Below are positions 27,262 to 35,186 of a DNA stretch of 64,000 nt, one piece after another. How positions within the stretch are numbered: the stretch's first letter is position 1; each line of letters starts with the position of its first letter. A program made the position numbers and the translations under genes. The stretch covers positions 62,001 through 126,000 of the forward strand of contig NZ_JACWUO010000007.1 in NCBI RefSeq assembly GCF_020857975.1, read 5' to 3'. Source of the DNA: Stenotrophomonas rhizophila. GTDB taxonomy: Bacteria > Pseudomonadota > Gammaproteobacteria > Xanthomonadales > Xanthomonadaceae. The notes beneath the pieces are model-generated. The model was not told the DNA's origin, searched no databases, and saw only the letters and a list, made by a program, of their open reading frames with translations.

Positions 27262-27483
27262 ATGAGCATCCTCCATCGCAACCGAATCCTGATTCCGTTG
27301 GCAGCGGCCTCGCTGCTTCTCCTTGCCGCCTGCGGCAACAAGGGCCCGCTGGTGCTGCCGCAGAAGCCGGTGCCGGTCGAAGAGGTGGCCGAGCCGGCCG
27401 CCGATGCCGACGCCACCGAGGCGCCGCCGGTGGTGCCCGATCCGGCCCAGGCACCGCTGAAGTCCGAAGATGGGAATGAATAA
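27262..27483 (+). CDS. lptM: Small lipoprotein LptM (YifL-like)
   Basis: 73 aa. Signal peptide with lipobox LLLAAC (Cys about residue 24), then the LptM hallmark [13 protein letters not shown], and an acidic, Pro/Ala-rich tail. In E. coli LptM helps oxidative maturation of the LptD LPS translocon. The location directly upstream of dapF is the same as E. coli yifL, which supports the call. It overlaps dapF. Confidence 0.9.
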   Translation: MSILHRNRILIPLAAASLLLLAACGNKGPLVLPQKPVPVEEVAEPAADADATEAPPVVPDPAQAPLKSEDGNE

Positions 27484-28327
27484 GGCCGCTTCCCCGGCGC
27501 TGCGCTTCAGCAAGATGCACGGCGCCGGCAACGACTTCGTGGTGCTGGACCTGCGTGACGGTACTGCCGAGCCCACCCCGGCCCTGGCCGCGCGCCTGGC
27601 CGACCGCCATACCGGGGTTGGCTGCGACCAGATCCTCACCATCGAGCCGCCGCGTGCCGACGGTTCGGTGGCGTCCTACCGGATCTGGAACGCCGATGGC
27701 TCCCAGTCCGAACAATGCGGCAACGGTGCGCGCTGCGTGGCGGCCTGGCTGGTCCGCGATGGTGCCACCAGCGGCGACCAGTTCAGCATCGACAGCCCGC
27801 TGGCCACCCATGCCATCGAACGCCTGGCCGACGACCAGTACGCGGTGGCGATGGGCGTGCCGCGCTTCGAGCCGCAGCATGTGCCGCTGCTCGGCTTTGC
27901 GCGGGCACGCGATGAATACCTGCTGCCGTTGCAGGGCGACACGGTGCGCTTTGGCGCGGTATCGATGGGCAACCCGCATGCGGTGATCGAAGTGGGCCTG
28001 ATCGATGCCGCACCGGTAGAGCGCCTGGGTACCTTGTTGCAGCAGCACGCCACCTTCCCGCAGTCGGTCAATGTCGGCTTCGTGCAGGTGATCGACCCGC
28101 AGCGTGCGCGCCTGCGCGTGTTCGAACGCGGCGTCGGCGAAACCCTGGCCTGCGGCAGCGGTGCCTGCGCCGCGGCGGTGGTGATGATGCAACGCGGCCG
28201 CCTGCGGCGCGACGCCACGCTGTCGCTGCCGGGCGGCGAACTGCGCCTGCGCTGGCCGGCCGACGATGCCCAGGTGGTGATGTCCGGGCCGGTTGCCTTC
28301 GTCTTTGAAGGGGAGTGGAACGCATGA
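27470..28327 (+). CDS. dapF: Diaminopimelate epimerase
   Basis: 285 aa; interconverts LL- and meso-diaminopimelate for lysine and peptidoglycan synthesis in the cytoplasm. [18 protein letters not shown] is the family N-terminus. The two catalytic cysteines lie in [12 protein letters not shown] and [12 protein letters not shown]. Start ATG 27470 overlaps lptM; an in-frame ATG at 27476 is equally possible. It overlaps the DUF484 gene by 4 nt. The order dapF-DUF484-xerC matches E. coli. Confidence 0.97.
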   Translation: MGMNKAASPALRFSKMHGAGNDFVVLDLRDGTAEPTPALAARLADRHTGVGCDQILTIEPPRADGSVASYRIWNADGSQSEQCGNGARCVAAWLVRDGATSGDQFSIDSPLATHAIERLADDQYAVAMGVPRFEPQHVPLLGFARARDEYLLPLQGDTVRFGAVSMGNPHAVIEVGLIDAAPVERLGTLLQQHATFPQSVNVGFVQVIDPQRARLRVFERGVGETLACGSGACAAAVVMMQRGRLRRDATLSLPGGELRLRWPADDAQVVMSGPVAFVFEGEWNA

Positions 28328-29001
28328 ACGACACCGTCGAGAAAATCGGTGCGCATGAAGTCGCCGCTTGGCTGCGCCGGCACCCGGGGTTCCTCAAGCA
28401 GTTCCCGGACTTGGCGCTGACCCTGGTGGTACCGCGCGATGACGGCCCCACCGCGTCGCTGGCCAGCTACCAGCTGGAAGTGCTGCGCGACAAGAACCGC
28501 GAGCTGTCGCGGCGGCTGGCCGACCTGGCTGCCAATGCGCAGGTCAACGAACGCCTGGCGGTGCGCACCCACCAGCTGACCCTGGCGCTGATGAAGCAGG
28601 ATTCGGCCGCCGACACCCTGCGGGCGATGGCCGCCTCGCTGGAAGAAGACTTCGCCGGCGACCTGGTGCGGCTGGTGGTGCTGCAGCCGGTGGCCGGGTT
28701 GGAGCAGGCGCCCTGGCTGCAGCAGATCGATGCCGGCAGCCCGTTGCTGGCGGCATTCCGCGACTGCCTGCAGGACGGCGAGCCGATCTGTGGCCGCCTG
28801 CAGCCGGAAAAGAACACGGTGCTGTACGGCGATCGCGTCGATGAGGTGCAGTCCAGCGCATTGCTGCCGTTGCCGGGCGTGGGCCTGATCGCGGTCGGCA
28901 GCCACGACGGCAACCGCTTCTACCCGGGCATGGGCACGCTGTTCCTGCGCATGATGGGCGAAGCCCTGGTCGTGGCGCTGAAGCGTTTCCCGCGGGCCTG
29001 A
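28324..29001 (+). CDS. DUF484-family protein
   Basis: A 225-aa cytoplasmic protein with a GAF-like fold predicted for the family. [20 protein letters not shown] is the diagnostic N-terminal segment. [20 protein letters not shown] suggests a short coiled coil (about 45-65), followed by a GAF-like region (about 90-215). Function unknown; it always sits between dapF and xerC in many gammaproteobacteria, as here. The ATG overlaps the dapF stop (ATGA), and GGAG lies 8 nt upstream. Confidence 0.92.
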   Translation: MNDTVEKIGAHEVAAWLRRHPGFLKQFPDLALTLVVPRDDGPTASLASYQLEVLRDKNRELSRRLADLAANAQVNERLAVRTHQLTLALMKQDSAADTLRAMAASLEEDFAGDLVRLVVLQPVAGLEQAPWLQQIDAGSPLLAAFRDCLQDGEPICGRLQPEKNTVLYGDRVDEVQSSALLPLPGVGLIAVGSHDGNRFYPGMGTLFLRMMGEALVVALKRFPRA

Positions 29002-29013
29002 GCCGGCACGGCG

Positions 29014-29904
29014 ATGAATACGGTCCAGCAGTTCCTGGCCTACCTGCAGGTGGAGCGGCGGATGTCGGTGCATACCCTGGATGCGTACCGGCGCGATCTG
29101 GATGCGCTGGACGCCTGGTCGCAGGGGCAGGGCGCGGACATCGCCGCGCTGGCCGGCGAGCAGCTGCGCCAGTTCATCGCCGCCGAGCACCGCCGCGGGC
29201 TGTCGCCCACGTCGCTGCAACGGCGCCTGTCGGCCTGCCGCAGTTTCTATGCGTGGCTGCTCAAGCACCACCGTATCGAGGCCAACCCGACGGCCGGGCT
29301 GAAGGCGCCCAAGGCGCCGCGCAAGCTGCCGCAGGTGCTCGACGCCGATGAGGCGGTGCGCCTGGTCGAACTGCCCACCGATGTGCCGCTGGGCCTGCGC
29401 GACCGCGCACTGCTGGAGCTGTTCTATTCCTCCGGGCTGCGCCTGAGCGAGCTGTGCGCGCTGATCTGGCGCGACCTGGATTTCGCCACCGGCCTGGTCA
29501 ACGTACTGGGCAAGGGCAACCGCCAGCGCCGCGTGCCGTTCGGCTCGCACGCGCGCGCCGCGCTGCAGGGCTGGCGCAGCGAAAGCGGCGGCGGCGAGGC
29601 GCAGCCGGTGTTCCCCGGGCGCAAGGGCGGGCCGATCACCCAGCGCGCCATCCAGATCCGGATCCGCCAATTGGCCCAGCGCCAGGGCCTGTTCAAGCAC
29701 GTGCACCCGCACATGCTGCGGCACAGCTTCGCCAGCCATATCCTGGAATCGTCCGGCGACCTGCGCGGCGTACAGGAACTGCTCGGCCATGCCGACATCG
29801 CCACCACCCAGATCTACACCCACCTGGATTTCCAGCACCTGGCCAAGGTCTACGACGCCGCGCACCCGCGTGCCAAGCGGCGTACCGGCGGCAACGAAAG
29901 CTGA
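29014..29904 (+). CDS. xerC: Site-specific tyrosine recombinase XerC
   Basis: 296 aa; with XerD resolves chromosome dimers at dif. An N-terminal SAM-like core-binding domain (about 1-90) precedes the catalytic domain. Catalytic residues are visible: Arg in FYSSGLRLSELCALIW, Lys in VLGKGNRQRRVPFG, His and Arg in HMLRHSFASH, His in ELLGHADI and the nucleophile Tyr in TTQIYTHLDF. Last gene of the lptM-dapF-DUF484-xerC unit. Confidence 0.96.
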   Translation: MNTVQQFLAYLQVERRMSVHTLDAYRRDLDALDAWSQGQGADIAALAGEQLRQFIAAEHRRGLSPTSLQRRLSACRSFYAWLLKHHRIEANPTAGLKAPKAPRKLPQVLDADEAVRLVELPTDVPLGLRDRALLELFYSSGLRLSELCALIWRDLDFATGLVNVLGKGNRQRRVPFGSHARAALQGWRSESGGGEAQPVFPGRKGGPITQRAIQIRIRQLAQRQGLFKHVHPHMLRHSFASHILESSGDLRGVQELLGHADIATTQIYTHLDFQHLAKVYDAAHPRAKRRTGGNES

Positions 29905-29942
29905 ATCGATCCGCTGCGGCCACCGGCCGCAGGGGCCGGTGG

Positions 29943-29971
29943 CTTGAAGCCCCGGGCAACGACCCCACGTA
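29943..29971 (+). promoter_or_regulatory. Sigma-32 (RpoH) heat-shock promoter of hslVU
   Basis: The -35 is CTTGAAG (29943-29949) and the -10 is CCCCACGTA (29963-29971), with a 13-bp spacer. The RpoH consensus is CTTGAAA, 11-16 bp, CCCCATNT. The position 25 nt before hslV fits the known heat-shock control of hslVU. Confidence 0.8.
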
Positions 29972-29995
29972 AGTCTCTGTCACCCCGGAGGCTCC

Positions 29996-30547
29996 ATGGA
30001 CCCCAGTCAGAACCCCAACGTATTTCACGCCACCACCATTATTTCGGTGCGCCGAAATGGTCATGTCGCCGTCGCCGGCGATGGCCAGGTCACGCTCGGC
30101 CACACGGTGATGAAGGGCAACGCCCGCAAGGTGCGCCGGCTGGGTCGCGAGGGCCAGGTGCTGGCCGGTTTCGCCGGCGCCGCCGCCGATGCCTTCACCC
30201 TGTTCGAGCTGTTCGAGGCCAAGCTGGAAAAGCACGGCCAGCTGCAGCGCGCGGCGGTGGAACTGGCCAAGGACTGGCGCACCGAGCGCCGCCTGGGCAA
30301 GCTCGAAGCGCTGCTTGCCGTGGCCGACAAGGACACCTCGCTGATCATCAGCGGCACCGGCGATGTGATCGAGCCCGAAGACGGCATCATCGCCATCGGT
30401 TCGGGCGGCTCCTATGCGCTGTCGGCCGCCCGCGCGCTGCTGGCGCACACCGAATTGGACGCGCGCAGCATCGCCACCGAATCGATCAACATCGCCGGCG
30501 ACATCTGCATCTACACCAATCGCAACGTGGTGGTTGAGGAGCTTTGA
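29996..30547 (+). CDS. hslV: ATP-dependent protease proteolytic subunit HslV
   Basis: 183 aa; the threonine-protease ring that pairs with HslU. The mature N-terminal Thr lies in [13 protein letters not shown]. Here it is preceded by a 12-13-residue propeptide ([12 protein letters not shown]), whereas E. coli HslV only loses Met. [20 protein letters not shown] and [14 protein letters not shown] match the family. A strong GGAGG site lies 4 nt upstream of the ATG. Confidence 0.97.
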   Translation: MDPSQNPNVFHATTIISVRRNGHVAVAGDGQVTLGHTVMKGNARKVRRLGREGQVLAGFAGAAADAFTLFELFEAKLEKHGQLQRAAVELAKDWRTERRLGKLEALLAVADKDTSLIISGTGDVIEPEDGIIAIGSGGSYALSAARALLAHTELDARSIATESINIAGDICIYTNRNVVVEEL

Positions 30548-30632
30548 CGGGTACCGTCATCGCATTCGCGCTGCCGCCCCACGCTTCGCTGCGCAAACCG
30601 CGGGTCCCTTCTCACCAGCACCCACACCCCCG

Positions 30633-30663
30633 CCGCTTCGCGGCCGCCCCCTGACTCAGGGGG
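30633..30663. repeat. Double-hairpin intergenic motif, locus 2
   Basis: CCGC-TTC-GCGG (30633-30643) is followed by CCCCCTGA-C-TCAGGGGG (30647-30663). It has the same layout as 12993-13027. Confidence 0.7.
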
Positions 30664-30664
30664 C

Positions 30665-30696
30665 TTTGCACCCGATATATTTTGCACCCGATATAT
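30665..30696 (+). repeat. Two tandem 16-bp repeats upstream of hslU
   Basis: TTTGCACCCGATATAT occurs twice in direct succession (30665-30680 and 30681-30696), 50 nt before hslU. Each copy ends in a -10-like GATATAT. Confidence 0.85.
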
Positions 30697-30699
30697 GGC

Positions 30700-30722
30700 G
30701 TAGTGCCGGCCGCTGGCCGGCA
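30700..30722 (+). repeat. SMAG palindrome between hslV and hslU
   Basis: GTAGTGCCGGCCGCTGGCCG followed by GCA. It separates two genes normally adjacent in one operon. Confidence 0.85.
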
Positions 30723-30745
30723 ACTGCAACAAACCAAATTCACTC

Positions 30746-32134
30746 GTGAGCACACCCATGCCGCACAAGATCGAAGTCTCTTCCGCCACCATGACCCCGC
30801 GCGAGATCGTGCAGGAACTGGACCGCCACATCGTCGGCCAGCACGATGCCAAGCGCGCGGTCGCCATCGCGCTGCGCAACCGCTGGCGGCGCATGCAGCT
30901 GCCGGTGGAACTGCGCAATGAAGTGATGCCCAAGAACATCCTGATGATCGGCCCGACCGGCGTGGGCAAGACCGAGATCGCGCGCCGCCTGGCGACGCTG
31001 GCCAATGCACCGTTCGTCAAGGTCGAAGCCACCCGTTTCACCGAGGTCGGCTATGTGGGCAAGGACGTGGAGCAGATCATCCGCGACCTGGCCGATACCG
31101 CGGTCAAGCTGTATCGCGAGCAGGCCAAGGTGCGCGTACGGACCCAGGCCGAAGAGCGCGCCGAAGACCGTATCCTGGATGCGCTGCTGCCGCGCCGCAG
31201 CGTGGGCATCGGTTTCGATGCCGAGGCGGCGCGCAATGAACCGTCCGCGCAGGACAACGAGACCCGCATCAAGTTCCGCCGCATGCTGCGCAACGGCGAG
31301 CTGGACGAGCGCGAGATCGAACTGGAAGTGTCGGCCAACGTCAGCATGGACATCATGACCCCGCCGGGCATGGAGGAAATGGGCCAGCAGCTGCGCCAGA
31401 TGTTCTCCAGCATGGGCGGGGCCAAGGCGCAGAAGCGCACGCTGTCGATCAAGGCGGCGCGCCCGCTGCTGGTCGAGGAAGAGGCTGGCAAGCTGGTCAA
31501 CGAGGACGATATCCGCAGCGCGGCGATCGAAGCCTGCGAGCAGCACGGCATCGTCTTCATCGATGAGATCGACAAGGTGGCCAAGCGCGGCGAAGCGGGT
31601 TCATCGGGTGGCGATGTGTCGCGCGAGGGCGTGCAGCGCGACCTGCTGCCGCTGGTGGAAGGCTCCAATGTGTCGACCAAGTACGGCACGATCAAGACCG
31701 ACCATATCCTGTTCATCGCCTCCGGCGCGTTCCACCTGGCCAAGCCCAGCGACCTGATTCCCGAACTGCAGGGCCGTTTCCCGATCCGGGTGGAGCTGGG
31801 CGCGCTGAGCAAGCAGGATTTCGTGCGCATCCTGACCGAACCGAAGGCGGCGCTGACCAAGCAGTACGAAGCGTTGCTGCAGACCGAGGGCGTGTCAATG
31901 AAGTTCACCGACGATGCGGTGGATCGCCTCGCGGAGATCGCGTTCCAGGTCAACGAGCGCCAGGAAAACATCGGCGCGCGTCGCCTGCATACGGTGCTCG
32001 AGCGCCTGCTCGATACGCTCAGCTACGAAGCCCCGGACCGCGATGGCGAGACCATCAGCATCGACCAGGCGTACGTGGATGCGCACCTGGGCGAACTGGT
32101 GAAGGACCCGGACCTGAGCCGCTACATCCTGTAA
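30746..32134 (+). CDS. hslU: ATP-dependent protease ATPase subunit HslU
   Basis: A 462-aa AAA+ unfoldase. Walker A is [15 protein letters not shown], Walker B is [14 protein letters not shown], and the pore loop is GYVGKDVE. The I-domain lies at about 110-240. [20 protein letters not shown] is the family N-terminus. The start may be GTG 30746 or ATG 30758; neither has a clear Shine-Dalgarno. It lies 198 bp after hslV, an unusually large gap filled with a double hairpin, tandem 16-mers and a SMAG palindrome. Confidence 0.96.
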   Translation: MSTPMPHKIEVSSATMTPREIVQELDRHIVGQHDAKRAVAIALRNRWRRMQLPVELRNEVMPKNILMIGPTGVGKTEIARRLATLANAPFVKVEATRFTEVGYVGKDVEQIIRDLADTAVKLYREQAKVRVRTQAEERAEDRILDALLPRRSVGIGFDAEAARNEPSAQDNETRIKFRRMLRNGELDEREIELEVSANVSMDIMTPPGMEEMGQQLRQMFSSMGGAKAQKRTLSIKAARPLLVEEEAGKLVNEDDIRSAAIEACEQHGIVFIDEIDKVAKRGEAGSSGGDVSREGVQRDLLPLVEGSNVSTKYGTIKTDHILFIASGAFHLAKPSDLIPELQGRFPIRVELGALSKQDFVRILTEPKAALTKQYEALLQTEGVSMKFTDDAVDRLAEIAFQVNERQENIGARRLHTVLERLLDTLSYEAPDRDGETISIDQAYVDAHLGELVKDPDLSRYIL

Positions 32135-32160
32135 CGCATCACAACAGTCGGGTGGTAGGA

Positions 32161-32194
32161 AAGTGGCGGCGCGAAAGCGTCGCCGCTTTTTTTT
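32161..32194 (+). terminator. Rho-independent terminator of hslVU
   Basis: A 12-bp stem with two G-T pairs (AAGTGGCGGCGC ... GCGTCGCCGCTT) and a GAAA loop, followed by an eight-T run, 27 nt after the hslU stop. Confidence 0.92.
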
Positions 32195-32345
32195 GGTGCG
32201 TCGGACTTGGTGATGCAAAAGCGGTCGCTGCTCTGCCTTCGTTGAGTGGGCGGCCCCGCACCGCCCCACCAGGCTAGCAACAAGCCGAACTTGCCTTGGC
32301 CCTGGCTCTGGATTGCGCCTTGAGCTTTAAGCTACAAGATTAAGA

Positions 32346-33088
32346 TTCTTCGCCTATTTCCGGGGCTACAGCCCGTCAAATGCTGTGGCATTGCGGGGGC
32401 ATGCCACCGGGGTGGGGCCGGCCGTTGTCCGGTTGTTGCCGCTGCTGTTTCTGCTTCGCGGATAACTTCAAAAGCGTTTCGTGCCCCTGCGGAGCGCGAG
32501 CAACGGCAGCCGACTAACAGTCGGCTCTACCCTCGTGCACCTGCGCCGCAGGAGCGGCGCGGAACAGCGCAGCTGGCCCGAAGGGTGGCGCACAGGGATG
32601 TGCGCCATCAGAAAGTAACCAAAGAACACGCCCGCGCCTCCGTAACAACGAACTTCCGTAGTGAAGAACGCGTCGCAACGCGCCCGTTTCCGGACGTATG
32701 GGGTTGCGATGCTCGGCTCGCTCCAAGGGGAGGTAGATCAAGATCACGGGCAACAGCAATCCGACCACGGTCTGACGTTGCTCCAGGCCCTGGCAACCCC
32801 AGCACAGGTAGGTCCGACCCATGGTCGGACACGCATCGTCTCGGCGTCGCGCTGTCCGAGCGTGGCTCGGACCTACGCTTTTCCATGCGTACCAGCCATG
32901 TGTGGAGGGTTGGCGTGGGTGGGTTGGCGGGACTGTCGAAAACATGGATGTTCGCCAAGCCCCCAAGGAGGGGTTTACGGCGTGTCCCGCCAACCCAGCC
33001 GCGCCAACCCAATCAGCGCATATGTCGGTCATTGCCTTTGATCTGGGGCTTTAGCGCGTAACTTACTCCCCCGCAAATCGGCGAAGAA
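32346..33088. repeat. Long intergenic element with terminal inverted repeats, copy 3 (743 bp)
   Basis: The ends TTCTTCGCCTAT and ATCGGCGAAGAA match 11/12. The left half is closest to copy 1 (GTCGGCTCTACCCTCGTGCA region), and the middle (facing GTCCGA palindromes about 32812-32878) to copy 2. The 27-nt inverted repeat is 32907-32933 with 32984-33010. Part of the middle present in copies 1 and 2 (the CTGCGCTTCTCGCGTCGGCA block) is missing. The 32195-32345 stretch before it shows no gene. It lies between the hslU terminator and the convergent smeT gene. Confidence 0.8.
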
Positions 33089-33094
33089 CCCAAG

Positions 33095-33763
33095 TTAAGC
33101 CTCATCCTCGGTAGGCAACGCGGTCGGCGGTGCCCCCGGGGTGAACACGCCCGGCTTCACGAACGCGCTGAGGATCGCGTCCAGCGTCTGCGCGCCGTCG
33201 CGTTTGATCTCGAACAGCTCCGGCTCCAGCATCGCGCTGTACAGCACTCCGGTCAGGCTGGTGCTGACGATGCGCGCCACCGTGTCCACGTCCACCCCGT
33301 CGCGCAGCTGGCCCAGTTCGCGCGCGCGCTGGAAGGCAGCGGCGAAAATGCCCAGTTCCTCGCGCGAAGCCTCCAGCTGCAGTTCCTGCATCGCCTGGCT
33401 TTCCACCGACAGGTCGTTGCGCAGCATGATCTCCATCATGTTGCGCAGGCGCTCGTCGTCGGCCAGCTCCTGGAAGGACACCAGCAACGCCGAGCGCAGG
33501 TCCAGCACCGGGGTGGAGCGCTTGGACGAAGTGGTGCGCCGCAGCCGTTCGATGAACGGCACGCGCTCGCGGTCGATCATCGCCGTCAGCACTTCGGTCT
33601 TGTTCTTGAAGTGCCAGTACACCGCGCCACGGGTATAGCCGGCCCGGGCGCCGATCATCGCCAGGCTGGTGCCGGCCACCCCGAACTCATGGAAGCAGGC
33701 CTGGGCCGCGTCCAGGATGCCCGCACGGGTGGCCTGGGCTTCTTCTTTGGTCTTTCTGGCCAT
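33095..33763 (-). CDS. smeT: TetR-family repressor of smeDEF
   Basis: 222 aa. The N-terminal HTH (about residues 10-56) reads ATRAGILDAAQACFHEFGVA, then SLAMIGARAGYTRGAVYWHF, the TetR/AcrR pattern. The C-terminal ligand domain follows. Divergent from smeD with an operator-like palindrome between them, as in S. maltophilia, where SmeT represses both itself and the pump. The start MARKTKEEAQATR at 33763 is chosen; the frame upstream reads into smeD control DNA. Confidence 0.93.
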   Translation of the reverse strand: MARKTKEEAQATRAGILDAAQACFHEFGVAGTSLAMIGARAGYTRGAVYWHFKNKTEVLTAMIDRERVPFIERLRRTTSSKRSTPVLDLRSALLVSFQELADDERLRNMMEIMLRNDLSVESQAMQELQLEASREELGIFAAAFQRARELGQLRDGVDVDTVARIVSTSLTGVLYSAMLEPELFEIKRDGAQTLDAILSAFVKPGVFTPGAPPTALPTEDEA

Positions 33764-33796
33764 GCGCTGTGCAATTGCTGGATGAAACCGGCCTGA

Positions 33797-33802
33797 ATTG
33801 TA
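33797..33802 (-). promoter_or_regulatory. -10 box TACAAT of smeT
   Basis: On the minus strand TACAAT lies 33 nt before the smeT ATG; its -35 region falls inside the operator at 33810-33835, so the repressor would block it. Confidence 0.5.
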
Positions 33803-33809
33803 CCGCTTT

Positions 33810-33835
33810 ACAAACAAACATGCATGTATGTATAT
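33810..33835. promoter_or_regulatory. SmeT operator-like pseudopalindrome
   Basis: Centred on the perfect 10-mer ACATGCATGT (33818-33827), with further symmetric matches outward (ACA/TGT). AT-rich compared with its surroundings. It matches in position and sequence style the SmeT-binding region described for S. maltophilia, overlapping both divergent promoters. Confidence 0.8.
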
Positions 33836-33992
33836 TTCCGTCCCACTGATCCCCGGTGAGGGTGGCGCGTACCTGCGTTGCGCCCGGACCCCATGGATCC
33901 GCAGCCATTCAGCGACCTGTTGGCCGTCATCCCGCGATTCCAGCGGGGTTCCGGTGGCGGGCGACCCTTTTCGTTTCCTCTGAGCCCCCACC

Positions 33993-35174
33993 ATGTCCAG
34001 AACCCCGTACCGTCTCCTCGCGCTGTCCCTGGCGATCGCCCTGACCGTATCCGCCTGTGGCGGTGCCGGCCAGGAAGGCCCGCAGGGCGGCCCCGGCCAG
34101 GTCACCGTGGCTACCCTGAAGGCCGAACAGGTCGGCCTGACCCGTGAACTGCCCGGCCGTACCAATGCCTTCCTGGTCGCCGAAGTACGCCCCCAGGTCA
34201 GCGGCATTGTCGCCAAGCGCCTGTTCACCGAAGGCGGCCTGGTCAATGCCGGCCAGCCGCTGTACCAGCTCGACGACGCCAGCTACCGCGCCCAGGCCAA
34301 CAGCGCCCGCGCCCAGCTGGCCCGCGCCGAAGCCACCGCCAATGCCGCGCGCCTGAGCGCACGCCGCATCACCGAGCTGGCCAAGGTCGACGCGGTCAGC
34401 AAGCAGGACCTGGAAAACGCCGTGGCCGCGCAGAAGCAGGCCGACGCCGATGTCGGCGCGGCCAAGGCCGCGCTGGATGCGGCCAATGTCACCCTGGGCT
34501 ATGCGCGCATCACCGCACCGATCAGCGGCCGCATCGGCAAGTCCTCGGTCACCCAGGGCGCGCTGGTCACCGCCGGCCAGGCCGACGCGCTGGCCACCGT
34601 GCAGCAGCTGGACCCGATCTACGTGGACCTGACCCAGTCGGCCAGCGAGCTGCTGCAGATGCGCCGCGAACTGGCCAGCGGCCGCCTGCAGGACAACCAG
34701 ACCCTGCCGGTGACCATCCTGCTCGATGACGGCACCGCGTACAGCCACAAGGGCACCCTGGAGTTCTCCGAAGTCAGCGTGGACCCGGCCACCGGCAGCT
34801 ATGCGCTGCGGGTCAAGGTCGACAACCCCGACCAGGTGCTGATGCCCGGCATGTACGTGCGCGCCCAGGTCGGCAGCGGCGTGCGCGAGAACGGCATCCT
34901 GGTGCCGATGCAGGGCATCGCGCGCGATCCCAAGGGCGACACCACCGCGATGGTGGTCGGCAAGGACGGCAAGGTCGAAGTACGGCCGGTCAAGGTCAGC
35001 CGCGCGGTCGGCAACAAGTGGCTGGTCGAGGACGGCCTGAAGGCCGGCGACAAGGTCATTGTCGAAGGGCTGCAGAAGATCCAGCCGGGCATGCCCGTGC
35101 AGGCCACCGAGATGGGGGCCGCCCCGGCCAAGCCGGCTGCGGCAGCGCCGGCGGCTGCGGCCGACAAGCAGTAA
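33993..35174 (+). CDS. smeD: RND efflux pump periplasmic adaptor SmeD
   Basis: A 393-aa membrane fusion lipoprotein. The signal peptide has a lipobox near ALTVSAC (Cys about 22). Lipoyl half-motifs, an alpha-hairpin (about 95-160, Ala/Gln/Lys-rich), beta-barrel (VYVDLTQSASELLQMRREL) and a C-terminal Ala/Pro tail follow in AcrA order. It connects SmeE with SmeF for multidrug export (quinolones, tetracycline, chloramphenicol in S. maltophilia). It starts the smeDEF operon, 12 nt before smeE. Confidence 0.95.
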   Translation: MSRTPYRLLALSLAIALTVSACGGAGQEGPQGGPGQVTVATLKAEQVGLTRELPGRTNAFLVAEVRPQVSGIVAKRLFTEGGLVNAGQPLYQLDDASYRAQANSARAQLARAEATANAARLSARRITELAKVDAVSKQDLENAVAAQKQADADVGAAKAALDAANVTLGYARITAPISGRIGKSSVTQGALVTAGQADALATVQQLDPIYVDLTQSASELLQMRRELASGRLQDNQTLPVTILLDDGTAYSHKGTLEFSEVSVDPATGSYALRVKVDNPDQVLMPGMYVRAQVGSGVRENGILVPMQGIARDPKGDTTAMVVGKDGKVEVRPVKVSRAVGNKWLVEDGLKAGDKVIVEGLQKIQPGMPVQATEMGAAPAKPAAAAPAAAADKQ

Positions 35175-35186
35175 GCGGAGAATCCA

